A DNA stretch of 13,077 bases from CAZQQN01 sp964549595 (GTDB lineage: Bacteria; Bacteroidota; Bacteroidia; CAILMK01; CAYYUA01), in contig CAZJWK010000082.1 of the NCBI GenBank assembly GCA_964549595.1, forward strand, positions 1 through 13,077. The letters run 5' to 3'. Both the position numbers and the translations under genes were made by a program. Shown piece by piece: positions 7,461 to 13,077 of this stretch. The number at the start of each line of letters is the position of its first letter. Within the stretch, counting starts at the first letter, position 1. The notes beneath the pieces are model-generated. The model saw only the letters and a program-made list of their open reading frames with translations, was not told the DNA's origin and did no database searches.

Positions 7461-7538
7461 GGGGTTGGATCACAATCTTGGTTGTAGGCTTTTCGTTGGG
7501 GTAAACCGAAAGCTTCTGAAAGGCAATTAAGACAAATA

Positions 7539-8138
7539 ATGGACAACTTTAAACCAATTGTTTTCAAATTCAGCAGTGTTTGCCTTTTACTGGCTTTGGC
7601 ATGTTTTCCACTAAGGGCTCAGGAACACTGGAAGAAAATGGATAAAAAGGATTCGGTCGATGAGCAACCCTCATTATCCGAACTTAAATTCAAACAAAGG
7701 CTTGTTTACGGTGGCAATCTGGGTCTAACATTCGGCCAGCATACTTCCATTAACGTTTCCCCAAAGCTTGGTTACCGCTTGAATAAACGTTGGATAGCCG
7801 GTATAGGTGGTACTTACAGTTATTTACGGATTGAATCCAGGCGAGGTGTTTATGAAGACCAGATCTACGGCGGGGAAATATTTACCAATTACCGGTTCTA
7901 CAGAAATTTTATAGCTGTGGGTAAATTTGAATTGATCAATGTGCGTACGAGACCTTCTCATTTTCAAAATTTTAAGCGCAGATGGCAACCCGGGTCTTTC
8001 ATAGGGATTGGTTATAGACAGGGAGTGGGTGGTAAGGTGGCTTTTGATATCCAATTGCTTTACAATTTTAGCTACCGCTCAGGAATTTCTCCCTACGAGA
8101 ATCCTTATTTATTTAATTTTAACTTTTTCATATTCTGA
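7539..8138 (+). CDS. Small predicted outer-membrane beta-barrel protein
   Basis: No named function. The 199-residue product starts with a signal peptide: charged residues up to Lys10, a hydrophobic core at about 11-24 (FSSVCLLLALACFPL), and likely cleavage after Ala27 in LRA/Q. Cys22 is in a poor lipobox context (ALAC), so cleavage by signal peptidase I is more likely than lipidation. After a polar linker, residues from about 55 onward show alternating strands rich in Gly, Tyr and Phe (YGGNLGLTFG, VSPKLGYRLN, AGIGGTYSYL), and the chain ends FNFNFFIF, an aromatic C-terminus typical of outer-membrane barrels. About eight strands would fit the length. I recall similar uncharacterised proteins of about 190 residues with GGxxGLxFG and VSPxxGY motifs in other Bacteroidota, but cannot search. 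It has its own candidate promoter and is followed 80 bases later by the T9SS cargo gene; co-transcription is uncertain. Confidence 0.75.
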   Translation: MDNFKPIVFKFSSVCLLLALACFPLRAQEHWKKMDKKDSVDEQPSLSELKFKQRLVYGGNLGLTFGQHTSINVSPKLGYRLNKRWIAGIGGTYSYLRIESRRGVYEDQIYGGEIFTNYRFYRNFIAVGKFELINVRTRPSHFQNFKRRWQPGSFIGIGYRQGVGGKVAFDIQLLYNFSYRSGISPYENPYLFNFNFFIF

Positions 8139-8142
8139 TTTA

Positions 8143-8182
8143 AAGTTAAGATGAATGTCAATCCTAAAAGAAATCTTAACTT
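8143..8182 (+). terminator. AT-rich hairpin after the barrel gene
   Basis: Perfect 10-base arms AAGTTAAGAT (8143-8152) and ATCTTAACTT (8173-8182) enclose a 20-base loop, starting four bases after the barrel gene's stop codon. Downstream is AT-rich with a run of five T at 8193-8197, not directly adjacent. It may be a weak terminator or a processing or attenuation structure before the next gene. Confidence 0.35.
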
Positions 8183-8218
8183 ATTTGAATCATTTTTATT
8201 AAAAAAATTGGGTTATTC

Positions 8219-10222
8219 GTGGCTTGGCATCGTCTCATAGTGCTCCTCTTTGGGTTACAAACTTTGGTCCTTGTCAAAGCTTATGGTCAGCAAAACTTTG
8301 TTTTCCATTACCCTATACCCGCAGAAAAGGATATAAGTTTGACCGAAGCATCCAACGGTGATGTCGTGATGGCCGGAACTGAGAATGATAAAATATTTTG
8401 TATACGGTTTTATCCCAGAGGGTCAGTTTTATGGAAAAAAGAATTTTCCTTTGATGCTTCAAGGCTAAAATTCGGTGATTTAACAGTGGATAGGAAAGAC
8501 CGAACCTTAATCACTTTTACCGAAAGGAATGGCAATGGTTTTTACTTGATCAGGTTTGATAAAAATGGTAAGGTGGACTTGAGGAAAAATTACGTGATTA
8601 CCGGTAAACGGCATCAGGAATCCTTACCCAAATCGGTTTGGGTGGGTCAAAAGGGGCATTATTTCATCTATGGTTACCACCACGTTGGCAATGGTAATGG
8701 GGAAGCATTCTTGTTAGAAGCCAATGAAAAAGGGGCTGTCTTAAATGACCGAAGTTACTCCCGGAATGAATTAAAAGGAGTAGCCGCAAAAGCCCCTGAT
8801 GGTGGAAGTTTTATTGCACTGGGTGAGGCTTTGATCCGGACAGAGGCCAATGGGGATATCCGTTGGCGCAAAAAATTGCAAACTGCTTACCATGATGCCC
8901 TGAATATTGTGGTTACTGAAAGTGGAGAAGCAATGGTATTACAAACCACCAACAACCAGAATCAATTTATGGTGATCAAGGTTGATAAGGCGGGAAACCT
9001 TGAGTGGCAGACTAAGGAAATAAAATTCCAGGGTATTGGTAAAATTGAAGTGAATGGCATGGCCATCACGCCTGATAGTGGCATATTGCTATCAGGTCGG
9101 GTTAATACGGGCGGAGCCGTACCAAGAAATCTTCCTACGGTCATTAAAATTTCCCGAGACGGGCAGTATGAATTTATGCGTTATTTCAGGGATAAAGAGA
9201 GCGGGAATCCGCTTTATTCCGGTGGTTATTCTGTTTTTCAATACGGAAACAAGAATGTTTATTACGTGGCAGGTAAAAAAAGCTTTGATCCAAACCAACC
9301 ATCCCAAACCGTGTTTATCCAGGCCCATTCTCTGAAAAAGGCCAATGACTGCGTAGAAAAGCTCGGTTTCAATACGGACACAAAAGCCCCCATCTCATTA
9401 ACCCCTAAAATGGTACAAACCTCGAAAAAATCCTGGTCGGCAACCAATTTTTCCGCTAATTTGCAAAGCTTGAGTTTGAATAAAAAAACTGTTTGTTTTT
9501 CTTGTCTTGACCCTGAAGTGAATCTTGGGAATGACACCACCATATGTCCACAAGATACGCTCCTATTAAGGACTAATTTCAGGCGATCCCAATTCTCCTG
9601 GAATACGGGTTCTGATAAGCCTTCTATCAAAGTGGCCAAAGCCGGGAAATATTGGGTGACCGTTAAAAATCCTTGCGGTGAAGATTCGGATACCATTAAG
9701 GTTGACAAGTCTCCCGTTGCGGAGGCGAAATATACCATCAATCCCCGTAAACCAGGGCCTGGCGAAAAAGTGGTTTTTAAGGATTCCAATGCTGCGACCA
9801 TTTATGAAACCTGGCATTTCGGAAATGGAATGATTGACACCGGTGCCAGGGTGACGCATACCTATGATTCGTCCGGTAAGTTCTTTGTCAGCTTTCGTTT
9901 TAAGGATAGTAACGAATGTCGGTATGAGGTAGCTGATTCGGTTAATATCCTTTTTTATTCATTGTATTTACCGGATGCCTTTTCTCCAAATGGCGATGGA
10001 CACAATGACCGCTTTAAACCGGTGGGCTACGGTATAAAAAACTACCGTCTGGAAGTTTACAACCGTTGGGGTGAAAGGGTTTTCAAGGGACAAAATGAAG
10101 GCTGGGATGGAAATTACAAGGGGCAAAAGCTTCCAGCCGGCACCTATATTTTCCAATTGGAGGTACGGAATATTAATGAAAACGTGTTTAACAAGAAAGG
10201 AGTGGTACGCCTTATTCGGTAG
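8219..10222 (+). CDS. Secreted multidomain protein with CHU_C T9SS sorting domain
   Basis: Predicted extracellular or surface protein exported by the Sec system and then T9SS. A signal peptide covers about residues 1-23 (AYG/QQ). Residues about 30-375 look like a beta-propeller, with recurring blade motifs of the form G-x-(V/I/L)-x-W (GSVLWKKEF, GDIRWRKKL, GNLEWQTKE) and D-x-x-G turns. Residues about 431-497 form an Ig-like module (LGNDTTICPQDTLLL, then GKYWVTVKNPCG). A PKD-like domain follows (about 500-577, with WHFGNG and HTYDSSGKFFVSF). The C-terminus is a clear gliding-motility-associated/CHU_C sorting domain (LPDAFSPNGDGHNDRF at 584-599, YNRWGERVF, GWDGNYKG, LPAGTYIFQLEV). The specific function is unknown; adhesion or surface binding is a guess. 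The start is GTG: the frame is open from a stop at 8186-8188 and no ATG lies upstream, but a non-standard ATT or ATC start would add a KK-containing n-region. A terminator follows at 10286. Confidence 0.88.
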   Translation: MAWHRLIVLLFGLQTLVLVKAYGQQNFVFHYPIPAEKDISLTEASNGDVVMAGTENDKIFCIRFYPRGSVLWKKEFSFDASRLKFGDLTVDRKDRTLITFTERNGNGFYLIRFDKNGKVDLRKNYVITGKRHQESLPKSVWVGQKGHYFIYGYHHVGNGNGEAFLLEANEKGAVLNDRSYSRNELKGVAAKAPDGGSFIALGEALIRTEANGDIRWRKKLQTAYHDALNIVVTESGEAMVLQTTNNQNQFMVIKVDKAGNLEWQTKEIKFQGIGKIEVNGMAITPDSGILLSGRVNTGGAVPRNLPTVIKISRDGQYEFMRYFRDKESGNPLYSGGYSVFQYGNKNVYYVAGKKSFDPNQPSQTVFIQAHSLKKANDCVEKLGFNTDTKAPISLTPKMVQTSKKSWSATNFSANLQSLSLNKKTVCFSCLDPEVNLGNDTTICPQDTLLLRTNFRRSQFSWNTGSDKPSIKVAKAGKYWVTVKNPCGEDSDTIKVDKSPVAEAKYTINPRKPGPGEKVVFKDSNAATIYETWHFGNGMIDTGARVTHTYDSSGKFFVSFRFKDSNECRYEVADSVNILFYSLYLPDAFSPNGDGHNDRFKPVGYGIKNYRLEVYNRWGERVFKGQNEGWDGNYKGQKLPAGTYIFQLEVRNINENVFNKKGVVRLIR

Positions 10223-10285
10223 TTTTACATCTCAATCCCGCCATCTCTGTTTTCTGGTTTTAGCTCTCCGCTGATCAAATCCTAC

Positions 10286-10309
10286 AACCCCCTTTCAAAG
10301 TGGGGTTTT
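10286..10309 (+). terminator. Intrinsic terminator after the CHU_C-domain gene
   Basis: AACCCC (10286-10291) pairs with GGGGTT (10302-10307), with a partly self-complementary CTTTCAAAGT interior, and is followed by TTTTATTGTTT. It lies 64 bases after the stop codon of the plus-strand gene and abuts the stop codon of the convergent dipeptidase gene at 10308. In the reverse direction the stem lacks a T-tract, so it works mainly for the plus strand. Confidence 0.7.
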
Positions 10310-11681
10310 ATTGTTTCTGCTCCATTAAATATTTGTAGAAAAGGGGAATGGTTTCGATCCCTTTGTAGAAATTGAAAAGCCCGAATTTCTCATTGGGAGA
10401 ATGAATGGCGTCCGAATCCAATCCAAAGCCCATCATAATGGGTACCATGTTCATCTGTTGAGCAAAGAAGGCGACCACGGGTATACTTCCACCCGTTCTG
10501 ACCGGTAGGGGCGCTTTGCCGAATGTGGCTTGGTAAGCCTGGCTGGCTGCTTTATATTCTTTGCGGTCAGTGGAGACAACAACCGGTTTGGCACCATGGA
10601 GCTTTTTAACCTGAATTTTTACGGATTTAGGGGCGATTTCCTTTAAATGCTTGGCCACAATGTCATTGATTTCATCTTCATCCTGATCAGGAACTAATCT
10701 CATGGAGATTTTGGCGTTGGCTTCAGCGGGCAGAACCGTTTTGGCCCCTTCCTTAATATAACCACCCCAGATGCCATTGACATCCAAGGAAGGCCTGAGG
10801 GAAGTGTTCTCATAAGCAGAATAGCCTTTCTCGCCATTCAATGCTTCAACCCCTACGGATTGCTTAAACTCTTCATCATAAACAGGTATGTCCTTGATTT
10901 TGGCTTTTTCTTCATCAGAAGGTTCTTGCACCTTGTCATAAAAACCGGGAATGTTAATTCGGCCATTTTCGTCCTTTAGAGAGGCGATCATGTTCGCCAA
11001 TTCAATGGCCGGATTGGCAATGGCTCCGCCATAAACGCCGGAATGAAGGTCTCTATCAGGACCCTGTACGCCTACTTCCAAGTAACATAAGCCTCTTAAA
11101 CCAACCGGAATGGAAGGTTGCTCATTGGATATCATAGCGGTATCGGAGAGCAATAGAATATCCGCTTTAAGCTTATCTCGATTGTTTCTGGCAAAATCGG
11201 AAACATTAGGGGAACCGACTTCTTCTTCCCCTTCGATGATGAACTTGATGTTACAAGGTAAATTACCCGTTCGATTCATGAATTCAAAGGCCTTTACGTG
11301 CATAAACATCTGACCTTTGTCATCACATGCCCCCCGCGCAAAGATTTTCTCATCTTTTAATACCGGTTCGAAAGGCGGTTGATCCCATTCTTCGTAAGGA
11401 TCCGCCGGTTGGACGTCATAATGGCCATATACCAATACAGTGGGCAGGCCGGGATCGACCATTTTTTCCCCAAAAACAATGGGATTGCCTTCTGTTGGGC
11501 AAACTTCGGCTTTATCTGCACCGGCTTCTTTTAATTTGTTTTTGACAAATTGAGCAGCTTCTTCAACATTGGCGCTAAATTCCGGGTCAGCACTGACAGA
11601 TGGGATTCTTAGGAGCTCAAACAATTCATTGAGGAAACGATCCTTGTGGTCTTCGATATACTGTTTGATGTCGTCTTGCAT
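10308..11681 (-). CDS. M20 family dipeptidase (CNDP/DUG1-like)
   Basis: Cytosolic zinc or manganese dipeptidase of peptidase family M20, expected to hydrolyse dipeptides or short peptides. The 457-residue length fits the family. Metal and catalytic residues can be placed: His87 and Asp89 in YGHYDVQP, the bridging Asp120 in RGACDDKGQ, Glu153 (general base) and Glu154 in EGEEEVGS, Asp180 in LLSDT, and His427 in DAIHSPNE. His213 in DLHSGVYGG marks the dimerisation lid domain inserted at about residues 200-315, whose His reaches the partner's active site in relatives. No signal peptide is present, so it should be intracellular, unlike PepT/PepD or secreted carnosinases. It is transcribed towards the CHU_C-domain gene and divergently from rnhB. 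The substrate cannot be read from sequence; annotation as succinyl-diaminopimelate desuccinylase or acetylornithine deacetylase, other M20 members, is less likely given the GHYDVQP and EGEEEVGS motifs. Confidence 0.92.
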   Translation of the reverse strand: MQDDIKQYIEDHKDRFLNELFELLRIPSVSADPEFSANVEEAAQFVKNKLKEAGADKAEVCPTEGNPIVFGEKMVDPGLPTVLVYGHYDVQPADPYEEWDQPPFEPVLKDEKIFARGACDDKGQMFMHVKAFEFMNRTGNLPCNIKFIIEGEEEVGSPNVSDFARNNRDKLKADILLLSDTAMISNEQPSIPVGLRGLCYLEVGVQGPDRDLHSGVYGGAIANPAIELANMIASLKDENGRINIPGFYDKVQEPSDEEKAKIKDIPVYDEEFKQSVGVEALNGEKGYSAYENTSLRPSLDVNGIWGGYIKEGAKTVLPAEANAKISMRLVPDQDEDEINDIVAKHLKEIAPKSVKIQVKKLHGAKPVVVSTDRKEYKAASQAYQATFGKAPLPVRTGGSIPVVAFFAQQMNMVPIMMGFGLDSDAIHSPNEKFGLFNFYKGIETIPLFYKYLMEQKQ

Positions 11682-11727
11682 TGTTAAACGCTGTTTGGTT
11701 CGGCTAAGGGTGCGAAATTAATAAAGA

Positions 11728-11755
11728 AAAAGGCCAATTCGGTATTTAGCCTTTT
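11728..11755 (-). terminator. Terminator-like hairpin in the dipeptidase leader
   Basis: On the minus strand AAAAGGC (11755-11749) pairs perfectly with GCCTTTT (11734-11728) around a 14-base loop, followed by TCTTTATT. It looks like an intrinsic terminator but lies upstream of the dipeptidase start (11681), with no minus-strand gene visible before it. It may attenuate the dipeptidase transcript, stop antisense transcription from rnhB, or be chance. Confidence 0.35.
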
Positions 11756-11803
11756 GCCCTTGATCACAAATCAATAGGAGATGGTTAATGGGGACTATTG
11801 GCT

Positions 11804-12487
11804 ATGCCTTATGCTTTATTCCCGGGTTTGATTATTCTTAAATTCGAGCTTAAATCAAAGCCCCTTTTTTTCTTGAGTCGTTTGCGGAAAAATTTTTACC
11901 CGGATGCTGTTGAAGCCGGTTGCGATGAAGCCGGGCGGGGTTGCTTGGCCGGTCCGGTAGTAGCCGCTGCGGTTGTTCTTTCACCCCGCCAACGCCTGAT
12001 TCATGCCTTGAATGATTCCAAGCAGTTAAGTCCGGGAAAGCGGGAACAATTGGTAGAAAAAATCACCCAAAAGGCTGAAGCCTATGGCATTGCTACTGTT
12101 GATAATAATGAAATCGATAAGCTCAATATCCTTCAGGCTTCCGTTAAAGCGATGAACCTGGCTGTTGAACAAATGTCGATTAAGCCGGAATGGCTCTTGA
12201 TTGATGGCCATTATTTTCACACAACCAGTGGCATTCCCTTTCATTGTATTAAAAAAGGAGATGCGTGGTATGCTTCCATAGCCGCTGCTTCGGTTTTGGC
12301 TAAGGTTTACCGGGACCAGTTAATGGAAAATTACCATCACGAATACCCGGTTTACCAATGGCACAGCAATAAGGGTTACCCCACTCCGCCACACAGGAAG
12401 GCCATAGCCCGGTATGGCCCATCTCCGTTACACAGGGAGAGTTTTAATCTGATTAAGCAATATAAACAACTTAAGTTCAACCTTTAA
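11804..12487 (+). CDS. rnhB: Ribonuclease HII
   Basis: Cytosolic endonuclease that cuts the RNA strand of RNA-DNA hybrids and nicks at single ribonucleotides in DNA, starting ribonucleotide excision repair. The signature GCDEAGRGCLAGPV gives the first two acidic ligands (Asp43 and Glu44, counted from 11798). Asp136 in LLIDGHYF and Asp155 in KKGDAWYASIAAASVLAKVYRD complete the four-acid metal site, and HSNKGYPTPPHRKAI is the usual C-terminal region. The start is uncertain. The reading frame opens at 11789; a TTG at 11798 and an ATG at 11804 give 229 or 227 residues, with about 25 extra hydrophobic or basic residues before the family's normal beginning. A TTG at 11873 would give 204 residues, nearest to the usual length of about 200. 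I list the ATG. It is divergent from the dipeptidase gene and followed by a HepT-like gene about 100 bases later on the same strand. Confidence 0.95.
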   Translation: MPYALFPGLIILKFELKSKPLFFLSRLRKNFYPDAVEAGCDEAGRGCLAGPVVAAAVVLSPRQRLIHALNDSKQLSPGKREQLVEKITQKAEAYGIATVDNNEIDKLNILQASVKAMNLAVEQMSIKPEWLLIDGHYFHTTSGIPFHCIKKGDAWYASIAAASVLAKVYRDQLMENYHHEYPVYQWHSNKGYPTPPHRKAIARYGPSPLHRESFNLIKQYKQLKFNL

Positions 12488-12589
12488 TAGGATGGTTATT
12501 AAATAATCAGGATTTTACCCTGAATAATGTCATGGGATTAAAGGTAAGGTTTGTTTGCACAGGTTTTGAATATTTTCTTCAAAAAAGCC

Positions 12590-12961
12590 ATGGGACGTTT
12601 TAAAGAAGAAGACAAGGCCAATATCAATTTTATTGCCGATTCCATTCGCGAGGTTCATAGTTATGTAGGCTATAAGGATTACAATACTTTCGCCAAAGAT
12701 ACCACCTGTGTGGAAGAAGTGGTTGAACAGTTGAAAAACATCGGAGGGGCAGCTAAGATGTTATCTGATGACTTTAAGGCGTATTTTGAAAACGTAAACT
12801 GGGATGCTTTGGTGAACCTGGAAAATACAGCCTTTTCGCCTGAATACGAAACCGGTATCCAGGTAATATGGGGTGTTGTTAAGGAGGAGTTGGGCTACAT
12901 TGATGATTACATCACACAAGTCCACAGAACCATAGAAGCTGAAGAGCAAAAGGAATCCTAA
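12590..12961 (+). CDS. HepT/DUF86-like HEPN protein lacking the RNase motif
   Basis: The 123-residue product resembles HepT (DUF86), the HEPN toxin of HepT/MntA toxin-antitoxin pairs. Matching stretches, aligned by eye, are an N-terminal helix (FIADSIREVHSYVGYKDYNTFAKD, residues 14-37), VVEQLKNIGGAAKMLSDDF (44-62) in place of the family's IGEAAKxLS, VNWDAL (69-74), and GIQVIWGVVKEELGYIDDYI (89-108) for the family's LEIVWxIVxxDLPxL. Between the last two, family members carry RN-x3-H-x-Y (the RX4HXY ribonuclease/AMPylation motif). Here the same columns read Glu78, Ser83 and Glu85, so RNA cleavage by the usual mechanism is not expected. No MntA nucleotidyltransferase lies within the 100 bases before or 116 bases after. 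I chose the ATG at 12590 over a TTG at 12551, because the latter adds 13 residues with no family counterpart. The protein is helical and soluble, and the C-terminus is rich in Glu and Lys. Function unknown; family call moderately sure. Confidence 0.7.
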   Translation: MGRFKEEDKANINFIADSIREVHSYVGYKDYNTFAKDTTCVEEVVEQLKNIGGAAKMLSDDFKAYFENVNWDALVNLENTAFSPEYETGIQVIWGVVKEELGYIDDYITQVHRTIEAEEQKES

Positions 12962-13056
12962 AGCGGTTTAAAATATGCCAAATTATGATTACCAATAGTA
13001 GGGAGGTGGTTAAGGTTTCTATTAGCAGAAATTAAGAGGTAAGGATTTAGTTTTCC

Positions 13057-13077
13057 CGCAGAAATCGCAGAATAGCG
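13057..13077. repeat. Start of a 9-base tandem repeat at the edge
   Basis: CGCAGAAAT (13057-13065) is followed by CGCAGAATA (13066-13074) and GCG, where the window ends; a looser copy, GCAGAAATT, lies at 13025-13033. I recall CGCAGA-type intergenic repeats in Bacteroidota genomes, but only about two and a half units are visible, so the call is tentative. Confidence 0.35.

Larger units (their letters stand above)
7255..7538. other. Divergent clpB / barrel-protein regulatory gap
   Basis: This 284-base gap separates two divergent genes and must hold both promoters. I see a perfect TAnnTTTG element for the plus-strand gene (7453-7460), the palindromic ribosome-binding site of clpB (7255-7269), and a nested inverted repeat at 7363-7419. 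No clear -7 element for clpB was found on the minus strand. No coding region is supported here. Confidence 0.6.

Noticed and set aside
9262..9801. 179-residue open frame on the minus strand inside the CHU_C-domain gene
   Set aside because: It is fully antisense to a gene with clear domains, has no recognisable motif, and is best explained as a shadow frame.
12551..12589. TTG start giving a longer HepT-like protein of 136 residues
   Set aside because: The extra 13 residues have no counterpart in the family, and the ATG at 12590 starts where DUF86 proteins usually begin.
1..13077. CRISPR array, insertion sequence, prophage, tRNA or rRNA
   Set aside because: I saw no regularly spaced direct repeats, transposase or integrase motifs, or tRNA/rRNA-like sequence in the window.

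Overview
The window looks like chromosomal DNA from a member of the Bacteroidota, of moderate GC. Three things point there. There is a PorQ-type subunit of the type IX secretion system (T9SS), and a large secreted protein ending in the gliding-motility/CHU_C type T9SS sorting domain. Matches to the Bacteroidota -7 promoter element TAnnTTTG occur upstream of genes, and most genes lack a clear Shine-Dalgarno sequence. I cannot name the genus. I see no insertion sequence, phage gene, CRISPR array, tRNA or rRNA.

Layout from left to right: a 418-base gene-free stretch with several inverted repeats; porQ (-); lon (-); a 453-base gap holding a clear clpB terminator and two palindromic elements; clpB (-); a divergent 284-base regulatory gap; a small predicted outer-membrane beta-barrel protein (+); a 667-residue T9SS cargo protein (+) with its own terminator; an M20 dipeptidase (-) converging on it; a divergent gap; rnhB for ribonuclease HII (+); a small HepT/DUF86-like protein (+); and an edge that appears to enter a short-period repeat.

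Functionally there are two loose themes. Lon and ClpB are the two large ATP-driven protein quality-control machines, here transcribed in the same direction but separated by a terminator. PorQ and the CHU_C-domain protein are, respectively, a part and a probable client of T9SS. The dipeptidase and RNase HII are ordinary housekeeping enzymes.

The least ordinary item is the protein at 12590-12961. It aligns by eye without gaps to the active-site region of HepT (HEPN) toxins, but the Arg, His and Tyr of the RX4HXY motif are replaced by Glu, Ser and Glu, and no MntA antitoxin gene is next to it within the window. The other points worth checking are non-coding: long perfect inverted repeats near clpB and lon, a palindrome covering the clpB Shine-Dalgarno sequence, and a terminator-like hairpin in the leader of the dipeptidase gene.
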